This document shows, one piece after another, positions 21,533 to 31,406 of a stretch of DNA of 64,000 nt. The DNA is from Triticum aestivum (taxonomy: Eukaryota; Streptophyta; Magnoliopsida; Poales; Poaceae), in NCBI RefSeq assembly GCF_018294505.1, contig NC_057801.1:435156201-435220200 (forward strand), in the 5' to 3' direction. Under the pieces are notes generated by a model. The model saw only the letters and a list, made by a program, of their open reading frames with translations, was not told the DNA's origin and did no database searches. The position numbers and the translations under genes are program-made. How positions within the stretch are numbered: the first letter of the stretch is position 1; every line of letters starts with the position of its first letter.

Positions 21533-23164
21533 GAGGGATCATCTCATTATCGGTCAATCTCAATCCGCTTTCGTTAAAGGTTGATTTATTCTTGATGGGA
21601 TTCTCAGTTTACATGAGATTTGTGCATGATCACAAGGTTCGAGGTAGCAATGTTATCATCCTAAAGCCAAATTTTCAAAAAGCATATGATTGTGTAAAAT
21701 GATCCTTCATTCGTGATGTTTTGCTAGCTAAAGGCTTTGATGGAGCCTATGTTGATCGTGTAATGCTATTAGTTTGTGGAGGTCATAATGCGGTCTCTAT
21801 TAATGGGATGGTTGGCCCATATTTTGCTAATGGTAGAGGTCTTAGGCAAGATGATCCTATCTCTCACCTTCTTTTCTACTTTGTAGCAGATGCCTTATCT
21901 TGTATCCTTAATCGTATTGCTGCTGCTGACCGTATTAAACCTGTTGCATCTCACCTGGTGCCGGCTGGCATGTCACATCTCTAATACACGAATAATACCA
22001 TTATTATTCTTGAAAATGATGAATTTGATTGTTAATTTTAAATTCCCACTTATGTGTTTTGAAGCCTCATCGGGGCTCAAAATTAATATTTCTAAAAGTG
22101 AAGTTCTTGTTTTGGGTTGCTCTCCCGATGTTAGCCTCCGCAGTGCTAACCTGCTTAACTGTAAGCTAGGTTCGCCCCATTTCAAGTATTTGGGTATCCC
22201 TGTTTCCCCCTCCACATTGTTCCTAGAGATTTTACTCCCTCTGTACTTAAGATGGGCAATAGGGTCATGCCCTGACGTGGCCATTATAATACTAATGCTG
22301 GTAAGGTCTGTCCCATAAATGCGTGCCTGTCCTCCATTCCTTCATTCTTAAAAGGTTTTTATCAACTCTTGACTGGTACACATGATGGGTTTGCCAATTA
22401 CTGGAGTGGATTTTACTGGAATACGACAAATAATACAAAGAAATACCGTTTGGTTAAGTGGGAAGTGATTTGTAGATCTAAAAGCCTTAGGGGCTTGTTA
22501 TTACTAATATTTTTGTCATGAATAAGTGGATTGTTATTAAGTGGTGTTGGAGAATCCTTAATACTACCCCTGGGACTTTGTGGTATGATATCATAAATGC
22601 AAAATATTTTCCCACTTCTAGCCCTTTATTTACTTGTTTGGTTGGTGGTTCCCAATTTTGGTGTTAGTTGGTGAAAGTTCGTGATGATTTTCGTCTCCAT
22701 GTTAAGTTTGTTGTCAACAATGGATCCTTGGTCTGCTTCTGGTTTGACCAGTGCTTGCTTAGTTCTTCTTTTCCCTTATTGTTCTAACCCGGAGATTTCC
22801 ACCTCGAATCTCGCTCGTAACAACTAGGATTTGGGCCTTTGGCGTACTTTTTCCCTATAGAGTTGGGAGATTAGCAGTGCCTTGCTACACTCTTCCCTGT
22901 GCTTTCCGGGATGCATATGCGGCAATTTGGCCTCATTCCCCTTCTGGCAGGTTTTCCGTAAGGTCACTTTATTCTAGGCTGATTTCTGGTGTGCCTACAT
23001 CTAAGTTTAAGAAACATCAATCTAGTGGGCTCGTATTCCCTTGAAGATTATAATTTTCCTACGATAGGCTGTCGTAGGAAGACTTCTGGCCGCGGATCAA
23101 CTCCGAAAATACAACGGACCTTGCTCGGAATAATGTGCGCTATGTGCTAATCTTGAGAACTCTA
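21533..23164 (+). mobile_element. LINE, middle segment: RT and zinc-binding region
   Basis: Continues the LINE after the CACTA: QSAFVKG (about 21562), KAYD (about 21680), then NGRGLRQDDPISHLLF (about 21830-21880), which is the conserved RT block. The catalytic YADD position reads Y-T-N-N (about 21982), so the RT is dead. The zf-RVT region (VVGRLLAADQL) starts near 23060 and is cut by the gypsy element after CTCTA. Confidence 0.75.
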
Positions 23165-23690
23165 TGATGGAGTCATGTACCTAGGGTAGGGTCACAGACC
23201 TGATCTAAGTACCCTGCCCAAGGACACCCTTAGAAGAGATCACCTTCCAGTCGACCTACGAGGGACTCACTTGACTGACTTGAAGGACTCGACCACGAAG
23301 ACTCACTCGACCACCAGAAGGTCAAGAGGCACTCTGCACTGCAATGGTCTGTAATTAAGTAGACTTTATGATAGTAAAGACACTTTATGTGGGGCGTTAC
23401 CAGTAACGCCCCGGACTTAATGTACCTTAAACCCTTCATTACGTGGGTTGGCTGGAGTCCTGGCGCACTCTATATAAGCCACCCCCCTCCACAGGCAGAA
23501 GGGTTCGGCACCCTGTAATCCATATACACATAATCCACTCGACCGCCTCCGGGCTCCGAGACGTAGGGCTTTTACTTCCTCCGAGAAGGGCCTGAACTCG
23601 TACATCTCTTGTGTTTACAACCTCTCCATAGCTAGGACCTTGCCTCTCCATACCTACCCCAACTCTACTGTCAGATTTAGATCCACGATA
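23165..23690 (+). repeat. 5' LTR of young gypsy
   Basis: 526 bp, TGATGGAGTC to ATCCACGATA (the terminal CA is mutated to TA here, and is CA in the 3' copy). The TATA box TATATAAG at 23471-23478 gives a probable transcript start near 23500. Confidence 0.9.
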
Positions 23691-23692
23691 GT

Positions 23693-23709
23693 TGGCGCCC
23701 ACCGTGGGG
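23693..23709 (+). other. Primer-binding site of young gypsy
   Basis: TGGCGCCCACCGTGGGG, two bases inside the LTR; a tRNA-complementary PBS by position and by its TGG start. The tRNA species is not assigned. Confidence 0.7.
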
Positions 23710-23763
23710 CCGGTGTTTTAGCGATTTTGTGGAGAAGTTGCGATTCTTCCGAGTACTTTCATC

Positions 23764-26712
23764 ATGGTAGCTGCTGGAGTTTTGGTCGAGGGTCGAGAGA
23801 TTCGTCTCGGTGCTCTCACCTTCGTCGCCGACGACTCCGCCTGGCTCCAGGAGGCTCCACTCGACGTCGATGCGCTCCCCGTCCGCGGTGCGACGCATTT
23901 TCGCGCATGTGTCCGCGGCGTTCTGCTGCGGCAACCGTCGACCCCATATCGGTCGACTCCCCTATCGACCACCCTCCCGGTCTCCCGCCAGCGCAAGCGC
24001 TCGGGTCGGTCGAGGCTTCAGCGGTGGGTGAGACACGCGGTGGCTCGCCAGACGGCCACCACCCAAGTTGCGGCAATCGAGCCCGACGAATCTCTCTACG
24101 GCCTGTTCGATCTGTCGACTGGCTCCGTAGAGACTGCATCCGAATGCGATAGCAGTGATCCAGCAGCGGAAATCCTGATGGTCGACGGGCCTCGCAGCCC
24201 CCCTGGCTTCGCCCGTGATGGTGGGGCAGGCGACGGAGGCGACCCCGCACGAGACCACGAAGAGTACCAGCCCGAGCCACTCGACTCTCTGCAAAGAGAG
24301 GAACTTCGCCGCAGGAACATGGATGCCCTGCATACTCCCATCGCAGGAGAAACCCCCGAGGCTCGCGCCTTGGAGGAGGCACGTTTGGCCAATTTGGCCG
24401 AACGCGCTCGCCTGGAGAATCTTCAGCGAGCACTCGACGAGCGCGCGCGGCAACGAGTTCCCGACGCCAATCGACGTCAACTCTTCCCGCCGACTCAGGT
24501 ATATCGAACCCCAATCCAGAATTTAGCAGCTGCGACCCGTATAGCAGAGTCCATCCAGCCCTCTCAGTCGGAAGCTGGCAGAGGCTTGATGCAGATCAGG
24601 GATCTGCTCCGGGCAGCAGGAGATCAGAATTCAGCCGTGTCGCAGTCGCGCAACAGAATTCACAGTCGATCCGTCGCTGCGAATACGGTTCAGTCGGCTC
24701 ACAGTCCCAGATCGCCTCCGCGGCGTGAAGGGCGCGAGAATCGGCGAGACCAATATGGAGACCGACACGACCGAGATGATAGGCGTCGAGTGCCCACTTC
24801 CCCTCCGAGGGGTGGGTCTTACGCTCCTCGGCAGCAAGATGACAGACGTCAGCTCAGTGCGGGGCGAAGAGTTCCAGTCGACCCCAGAGAACCAGGCTTC
24901 GACGCGCGATCCATTATCGTGCAAGGCTTGGTCGACCGGAACAGAGCCCATCGAGGTGGACTCGACAGAGATGCGCCCACGAGCAGTCGAGTGCACGTTT
25001 CTGGTCCGGAATGTTTCAGCAGAGCTATCAGAGCCGCAGTGATTCCTCCCAATTTCAGGTTGGCAACAGGAGTCAGCAAGTTCACCGGTGAGTCTAAGCC
25101 TGAAACTTGGCTTGAGGACTACCGAGTGGCGGTTCAGATTGGTGGTGGGAATGACGAGGTGGCCATGAAGCATTTGCCCCTCATGTTGGAAGGTTCTGCC
25201 AGAGCGTGGTTGAATCAGTTACCTCCTAGCAGCATTTACACTTGGGAAGATCTGTCCCGAGTGTTCGTCAGAACGTTTGAAGGAACTTGCAAGCGACCGG
25301 CTGGATTGACGGAGCTGCAAGTCTGCGTGCAGAAGACCAATGAGACTCTCAGGGAGTATATTCAGAGATGGATCACTTTGCACCATACTGTGGAGAATGT
25401 GTCTGATCATCAGGCAGTCTGCGCCTTCAAGGATGGTGTCAAGAACAGAGAATTGAGTTTGAAATTTGGTCGAACCGGAGACATGACCTTGAGTCGGATG
25501 ATGGAAATTGCTACCAAGTACGCCAACGGCGAAGAAGAAGACCGACTCCGAAGCGGCAAGCACAAGCCGAGCCAGTCGGAGAAGGGAAACACCAGTCGGA
25601 AACAGAAGCGGAAGGCTGAACCGGCAGCTCCTGGAGAGGCTCTGGCCGTGACTCATGGAAAGTTTAAAGGGAAACCAAAAGGATCCTGGAACCCTAAGAA
25701 GGTAAAGGATAAAGAAGGGAACGACGTGATGGATATGCCGTGTCACATCCACACGAAGAAAGACGAAGAGGGGAATATCATTTACCCAAAGCATACCACT
25801 CGCCAATGTCGACTCCTGATCCAGCAGTTTCAAGGAAAACAGTCTAAAGACAAGGAAAAGGAGTCGGACAAGGCCGAAGACAAGGAGGACAGTGAGGAAG
25901 GATATCCGCATGTCAACTCCACTCTGATGATCTTTGCAGATGTGGAAAGCAAGAGTCGATTGAAAGTCATTAACCGCGAGGTGAACATGGTTACCCCAGC
26001 AAAAGCAAATTATCTGAGATGGTCCCAAACACCCATCACATTCGACCAATCTGATCACCCGACTCATATTGCCACCCCTGGGAGGCAAGCTTTGGTGGTC
26101 GATCCAGTTGTCGAAGGCACTCGACTGACAAAAGTGCTGATGGACGGTGGTAGCGGGCTGAATTTGTTGTATGCAGACACACTGAAAGGAATGGGCATTC
26201 CGATGTCCCGACTGAGCACCAGTAACATGAGCTTTCATGGAGTTATACCAGGGAAGAAAGCCGAGTCACTCGGCCAAATAGCTCTGGACGTGGTGTTTGG
26301 TGATTCGAAACATTTTCGCAAAGAGAAGTTGACGTTTGAGGTCGTGGATTTTCAGAGTGCATATCATGCCATTTTGGGGAGACCAGCTTATGCACGGTTC
26401 ATGGCTCGACCATGTTACGTGTACCTCAAATTGAAGATGCCCGGCCCCAAAGGAGTGATCACTGTCACCGGTGATCGGAAAAAGGCAGAAGAGTGCTTTC
26501 AGAAGGGCTCAAAGATTGCTGATTCCCAGGTGACAGCGGTCGAGTTTGAAGAATACAAGCAAAACGCAGATCCGAGTGATTTGCTGCGATCCAAGAAACC
26601 CGCCACAGAATCTGCATTTCAGTCGTCCGGTGAGACGAAGCCTGTTCACATTCACCCGACCGACCCCGATGCAGCCCCGACCCACATCTCCACAACACTC
26701 GACCCGAAATAG
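23764..26712 (+). CDS. Gag-protease part of gypsy polyprotein
   Basis: 982 codons ending at TAG 26710-26712. The N-terminal 440 residues are Arg/Glu-rich and low complexity. The retrotransposon Gag domain lies near residues 445-610 (WLEDYRVAVQIGGGND; SARAWLNQLPPSS). A Lys-rich segment follows, then a knuckle of form C-x2-H-x13-H-x4-C near residues 658-681. The aspartic protease near residue 792 has active site LMDGGSGLN. Pol continues in the same frame directly after the TAG. The stop is therefore either a CAG to TAG mutation in a single Gag-Pol frame or a site of readthrough. The flanking reading (DPK-stop-EEALIQFLREN) and the decay pattern elsewhere favour mutation. Confidence 0.9.
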   Translation: MVAAGVLVEGREIRLGALTFVADDSAWLQEAPLDVDALPVRGATHFRACVRGVLLRQPSTPYRSTPLSTTLPVSRQRKRSGRSRLQRWVRHAVARQTATTQVAAIEPDESLYGLFDLSTGSVETASECDSSDPAAEILMVDGPRSPPGFARDGGAGDGGDPARDHEEYQPEPLDSLQREELRRRNMDALHTPIAGETPEARALEEARLANLAERARLENLQRALDERARQRVPDANRRQLFPPTQVYRTPIQNLAAATRIAESIQPSQSEAGRGLMQIRDLLRAAGDQNSAVSQSRNRIHSRSVAANTVQSAHSPRSPPRREGRENRRDQYGDRHDRDDRRRVPTSPPRGGSYAPRQQDDRRQLSAGRRVPVDPREPGFDARSIIVQGLVDRNRAHRGGLDRDAPTSSRVHVSGPECFSRAIRAAVIPPNFRLATGVSKFTGESKPETWLEDYRVAVQIGGGNDEVAMKHLPLMLEGSARAWLNQLPPSSIYTWEDLSRVFVRTFEGTCKRPAGLTELQVCVQKTNETLREYIQRWITLHHTVENVSDHQAVCAFKDGVKNRELSLKFGRTGDMTLSRMMEIATKYANGEEEDRLRSGKHKPSQSEKGNTSRKQKRKAEPAAPGEALAVTHGKFKGKPKGSWNPKKVKDKEGNDVMDMPCHIHTKKDEEGNIIYPKHTTRQCRLLIQQFQGKQSKDKEKESDKAEDKEDSEEGYPHVNSTLMIFADVESKSRLKVINREVNMVTPAKANYLRWSQTPITFDQSDHPTHIATPGRQALVVDPVVEGTRLTKVLMDGGSGLNLLYADTLKGMGIPMSRLSTSNMSFHGVIPGKKAESLGQIALDVVFGDSKHFRKEKLTFEVVDFQSAYHAILGRPAYARFMARPCYVYLKLKMPGPKGVITVTGDRKKAEECFQKGSKIADSQVTAVEFEEYKQNADPSDLLRSKKPATESAFQSSGETKPVHIHPTDPDAAPTHISTTLDPK

Positions 26713-29700
26713 GAAGAAGCGCTCATCCAGTTCCTCCGTGAGAACTGGGACATTTTTGCATGGAAGCCCGCTGACATGCCAGGTGTTCCCAGGGGACTGG
26801 CTGAGCATCGCCTAAGAGTCGACTCATCAGCAAAACCAGTCAAAGAGCATCTTCGGCGGTCCGCCGTCCAGAAGAGAAAAGCCATTGGTGAGGAAGTGGC
26901 TCGACTGTTGGCGGCAGGATTTATCCGAGAGATATACCACTCCGAATGGCTCGCTAATGTCGTCATGGTTCCTAAGAAGGACAAATCGCTCCGAATGTGC
27001 ATTGATTTCAAGCACATCAACCGGGCCTGCCCGAAAGATCATTTTCCTCTCCCTCGCATAGATCAAATTGTTGACTCGACCGCGGGATGCGAGAGATTGT
27101 CTTTTCTAGACGCCTACTCCGGGTACCACCAGATCCGTCTGTACGGACCCGACGAGGTAAAAACAGCTTTCATCACTCCATTCGGGTGCTTCTGCTATAT
27201 CACCATGCCATTCGGCCTCAAGAATGCCGGAGCCACATTTATGCGAATGATTCAGAAGTGTCTACTCACTCAAATCAGTCGGAATGTGGAAGCGTATATG
27301 GATGATATCGTCGTCAAGTCACGAAAAGGTTCCGACCTGCTCGCTGACCTCGCCGAAACATTTGCCAACCTCAGAAGGTATGATATCAAGCTCAATCCAT
27401 CAAAGTGCACATTCGGAGTTCCTGGTGGCAAGTTACTCGGTTTTCTCGTTTCCGAGCGAGGGATCGACGCTAATCCAGAAAAGATCGGCACTATTCTCCG
27501 AATGAAACGCCCTGTGCGAGTGCACGATGTCCAGAAGCTTACTGGATGCTTGGCCGCATTAAGTCGATTCATCTCACGACTCGGTGAAAAGGCATTGCCT
27601 CTTTACCGACTAATGAAGAAGGCAGACAAGTTCGAGTGGACTCCAGAAGCTGATGCAGCGTTTGCCGAGCTAAAAGCTCTGCTCTCCACCCAGCCGGTGC
27701 TTGCTGCTCCAATCAGCAAAGAGCCTCTGTTGCTTTATATCGCAGCCACAGGACAAGTCGTCAGTACAGTGCTTACGGTCGAGCGGGAAGAAGAAGGAAA
27801 AGCTTTCAAAGTTCAGCGCCCAGTGTATTATTTGTCTGAAGTCTTGACTCCATCCAAGCAGAGATATCCTCATTATCAGAAGCTTGTGTATGGAATATAC
27901 ATGACCACAAAGAAGGTTGCTCATTATTTCTCTGATCATTCCATCACAGTCGTCAGCGACGCTCCACTATCAGAGATTTTGCACAACAGAGATGCAACTG
28001 GTCGAGTGGCGAAATGGGCGATTGAACTTCTTCCCCTTGATATCAAGTTTGAGGCAAAGAAAGCCATTAAGTCCCAGGCAATAGCAGATTTCCTCGCCGA
28101 GTGGATTGAACAGCAGCAGCCGACTGAAGTTCACTCGGAGCATTGGACCATGTTTTTTGATGGCTCTAAGATGTTGAATGGTTCCGGTGCTGGGGTTGTC
28201 CTGGTTTCCCCCAGAGGAGATAAGCTCAGATATGTGCTCCAGATTCACTTTGATTCCTCCAACAATGAGGCAGAGTATGAGGCCCTCTTATACGGATTGC
28301 GCATGGCCATTTCACTCGGCGTCCGTCGCCTGATGGTCTATGGCGATTCAGATTTAGTGGTCAACCAAGTGATGAAGGAGTGGGACGTGAGAAGCCCAGC
28401 CATGACTGGATACTGCAGTGCAGTGAGGAAGCTGGAAAAGAAGTTCGAGGGGTTGGAGCTCCATCATATACCCCGACTGAAAAATCAAGCAGCTGATGAT
28501 CTAGCAAAGATAGGTTCCAAGAGAGGAGCCATTCCGAGTGGTGTGTTCTTGGAGCATATACACACTCCGTCAGTCAAAGAAGATCCTTTCACCGAAGAAG
28601 CTCCACAGCCCAAGAGTGCCACAGATCCGACTGAGGTTGAAGTCCCAGCAGTGGTCGACTTGGTCATGGAGGTCTTGGTGGTCATTCCCGACTGGACAGT
28701 TCCGTATATCGCGTATATCCTGAGAAAAGAGCTTCCGGAGGATGAGGAAGAGGCTCGACAGATCGTCCGTCGATCTAAAGCCTTTACCGTAATCAAAGGA
28801 CAGTTATATAGAGAAAGCGCGACTGGAGTTGGTCAGAAGTGCATAACACCAGAAGAAGGTCGAATCATCCTTAATGATATCCACTCGGGGACCTGTGGTC
28901 ATCATGCGTCCTCTCGGACCATCGTGGCCAAAGCATACCGAGCCGGATTTTACTGGCCAAAGGCGAATGAGATGGCAAAGGAAATAGTGGATAAGTGCGA
29001 GGGATGTCAGTTCTACTCGAATATGTCGCACAAGCCTGCATCAGCTCTGAAGACCATTCCACTCGTCTGGCCTTTCGCAGTATGGGGGTTGGACATGGTC
29101 GGTCCTTTGAGAACAGGTCGAAGTGGCTTCACGCATGTACTGGTGGCAGTCGACAAGTTCACCAAGTGGATTGAGGCTAAACCAATCAAGAACCTTGACG
29201 CCGGTACTGTTGTTAGCTTCATCAGGGAACTGATATTCAGATATGGAGTCCCGCACAGCATCATTACGGATAATGGGTCGAACTTTGACTCGGAGGAATT
29301 CAGGGATTTCTGCAACTCTCAAGGCACACGAGTCGACTACGCTTCAGTCGCCCATCCGCAGACGAATGGACAAGCAGAGCGAGCCAATGGCCTGATTCTC
29401 AAGGGATTGAAACCCCGACTGATGCGTGATCTCAAGCATGCAGCTGGAGCGTGGGTCGACGAACTTCCCTCGGTGCTTTGGGGACTGCGGACCACACCTA
29501 ATCGATCGACCGGAAGAACTCCATTCTTCTTGGTCTACGGAGCTGAAGCAGTCTTGCCGAGTGATCTTCTCCACAATGCTCCTCGAGTTGAGATCTACAA
29601 CGAAGCAGAAGCTGAACAAGCGCGGCAGGACGCAGTCGACCTTTTAGAGGAAGAAAGGGAGATGGCTCTGATCCGATCGACCATCTACCAACAAGATTTG

Positions 29701-29925
29701 CGTCGTTTCCACGCCAGAAATGTGAGGGGTCGAGCCTTCCAGGAAGGAGATTTAGTTCTCCGAGTGGATCAGAAGAAACATCACAAGCTTGCTCCTTCTT
29801 GGGAAGGACCCTTCATCGTCACCAAAGTTCTCCACAACGGGGCGTACCGTCTTTACAACGTCGAACATAATATCAACGAGCCCCGAGCTTGGAACGCGGA
29901 ACTACTCCGCCCATTTTACACTTAA
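26713..29925 (+). CDS. Pol: reverse transcriptase, two RNase H domains, integrase
   Basis: 1070 codons in the same frame as gag; 26776 is the first ATG. RT has FKHINRACPKDHFPLPRID, the catalytic YMDD at 27295-27306, and the gypsy-type RNase H (about 27700-28100). A second RNase H starts near 28143 (FFDGSK; NNEAEYEALLYGL; YGDSDLVV; ADDLAKI, giving D-E-D-D). The integrase zinc-binding H-H-C-C lies at about 28890-29020. Its core carboxylates are Asp 29092, Asp 29269 and Glu 29377, a D-D-35-E spacing. The C-terminus carries a GPF-type motif (SWEGPFIVTKV). It makes cDNA and integrates it. The frame is open to the TAA at 29923-29925, consistent with recent activity. Confidence 0.92.
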   Translation, partial: EEALIQFLRENWDIFAWKPADMPGVPRGLAEHRLRVDSSAKPVKEHLRRSAVQKRKAIGEEVARLLAAGFIREIYHSEWLANVVMVPKKDKSLRMCIDFKHINRACPKDHFPLPRIDQIVDSTAGCERLSFLDAYSGYHQIRLYGPDEVKTAFITPFGCFCYITMPFGLKNAGATFMRMIQKCLLTQISRNVEAYMDDIVVKSRKGSDLLADLAETFANLRRYDIKLNPSKCTFGVPGGKLLGFLVSERGIDANPEKIGTILRMKRPVRVHDVQKLTGCLAALSRFISRLGEKALPLYRLMKKADKFEWTPEADAAFAELKALLSTQPVLAAPISKEPLLLYIAATGQVVSTVLTVEREEEGKAFKVQRPVYYLSEVLTPSKQRYPHYQKLVYGIYMTTKKVAHYFSDHSITVVSDAPLSEILHNRDATGRVAKWAIELLPLDIKFEAKKAIKSQAIADFLAEWIEQQQPTEVHSEHWTMFFDGSKMLNGSGAGVVLVSPRGDKLRYVLQIHFDSSNNEAEYEALLYGLRMAISLGVRRLMVYGDSDLVVNQVMKEWDVRSPAMTGYCSAVRKLEKKFEGLELHHIPRLKNQAADDLAKIGSKRGAIPSGVFLEHIHTPSVKEDPFTEEAPQPKSATDPTEVEVPAVVDLVMEVLVVIPDWTVPYIAYILRKELPEDEEEARQIVRRSKAFTVIKGQLYRESATGVGQKCITPEEGRIILNDIHSGTCGHHASSRTIVAKAYRAGFYWPKANEMAKEIVDKCEGCQFYSNMSHKPASALKTIPLVWPFAVWGLDMVGPLRTGRSGFTHVLVAVDKFTKWIEAKPIKNLDAGTVVSFIRELIFRYGVPHSIITDNGSNFDSEEFRDFCNSQGTRVDYASVAHPQTNGQAERANGLILKGLKPRLMRDLKHAAGAWVDELPSVLWGLRTTPNRSTGRTPFFLVYGAEAVLPSDLLHNAPRVEIYNEAEAEQARQDAVDLLEEEREMALIRSTIYQQDLRRFHARNVRGRAFQEGDLVLRVDQKKHHKLAPSWEGPFIVTKVLHNGAYRLYNVEHNINEPRAWNAELLRPFYT

Positions 29926-30049
29926 GTTTATCACTCGGATGAGTTGCAATAAAGTACTCCTGTAGTTCATGGATTTCAAAATAATAGTGTCATAGTTCCT
30001 CCATAATTTTTGTCACTTTTTATTTTGTCCAATAAAATTTTCCCCTCAG

Positions 30050-31190
30050 TGGGTGACTTAGCCGCGAATCCGTTTCGCCTAAGTTTGTAAAAATCCTTAC
30101 CGAGTGGTGAGCCAGACTCCCACTCGGAGGCTTAGCTGCGAATCCGTTTCGCCTAAGATTAAATGAAATCCCTACCGAGTGGTAAGCCAGACTTCCACTC
30201 GGAGGCTTAGCTGCAGTCCAAGTACTCGCCTAAGTTATAAAAATCCTACCGAGTGCTAAGCCAGACTTCCACTCGGAGGCTTAGCTGCAGTCCAAGTACT
30301 CGCCTAAGTTATAAAAATCCTACCGAGTGGTAAGCCAGACTTCCACTCGGAGGCTTAGCTGCAGTCCAAGTACTCGCCTAAGTTATCAAAATCCTACCGA
30401 GTGGTAAGCCAGACTTCCACTCGGAGGCTTAGCTGCAGTCCAAGTACTCGCCTAAGTTATAAAATCCCTACCAAGTGGTAAGCCAGACTTCCACTCAGAG
30501 GCTTAGCTGCAGTCCAAGTACTCGCCTAAGTTATAAAATTCCTACCAAGTGGTAAGCCAGACTTCCACTCGGGGGCTTAGCTGCAGCCCAGTGCTCGCCT
30601 AAGATATAAAAATCCTACCGAGTGAAGAGCAAACCTCTCACTCGGGGGCTTAGCTGCAGCCCAGTGCTCGCCTAAGATATAAAAATCCTACCGAGTGAAG
30701 AGCAAACCTCTCACTCGGGGGCTTAGCTGCAGCCCAGTGCTCGCCTAAGATATAAAAATCCTACCGAGTGAAGAGCAAACCTCTCACTCGGGGGCTTAGC
30801 TGCAGCCCAGTGCTCGCCTAAGATATAAAAATCCTACCGAGTGAAGAGCAAACCTCTCACTCGGGGGCTTAGCTGCAGCCCAGTGCTCGCCTAAGATATA
30901 AAAATCCTACCGAGTGAAGAGCAAACCTCTCACTCGGGGGCTTAGCTGCAGCCCAGTGCTCGCCTAAGATATAAAAATCCTACCGAGTGAAGAGCAAACC
31001 TCTCACTCGGGGGCTTAGCTGCAGCCCAGTGCTCGCCTAAGATATAAAAATCCTACCGAGTGAAGAGCAAACCTCTCACTCGGGGGCTTAGCTGCAGCCC
31101 AGTGCTCGCCTAAGATATAAAAATCCTACCGAGTGAAGAGCAAACCCCTCACTCGGGGGCTTAGCTGCAGCCCAGCGCTCACCTAAGTGG
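30050..31190 (+). repeat. 73/74-bp tandem array with internal hairpin
   Basis: Sixteen units marked by GGCTTAGC(T/C)GC. The first seven intervals are 74-75 bp (30057 to 30576) and somewhat diverged; the last eight are 73 bp (30576 to 31160) and nearly identical. Each unit has complementary arms: CCGAGTGG...CCACTCGG in the first block and CCGAGTGA...TCACTCGG in the second. It lies between the pol stop and the antisense gene's stop. Tandem arrays in this position are known from Tat-lineage elements. Confidence 0.9.
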
Positions 31191-31406
31191 ATTAAGGAAT
31201 AAGTCGACTGCAGTGAGCGTCTTGCTTTGAACCTGCAAAAGACATTTCAAGCCAAAAGCAATCATATTCAAACATCAAATTCAAGTTCGGAACGATACCT
31301 AAAGGAACCGAAAGTGCTCAGGCGCTAAGCCTGTTAAGGTTTATCGGTTACAACTCCACTCGGCATACCGAGGCAAATTTAAAGCGTCGAGCTTAAAAGA
31401 AGTTTT

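Noticed and set aside
25219..26238. A 339-codon frame on the minus strand inside gag
   Set aside because: It lies wholly opposite the well-supported gag frame, has no recognisable domain and is best seen as a shadow frame.
30050..31190. CRISPR-like regular array
   Set aside because: Units are head-to-tail tandem repeats without unique spacers, within a plant retrotransposon.
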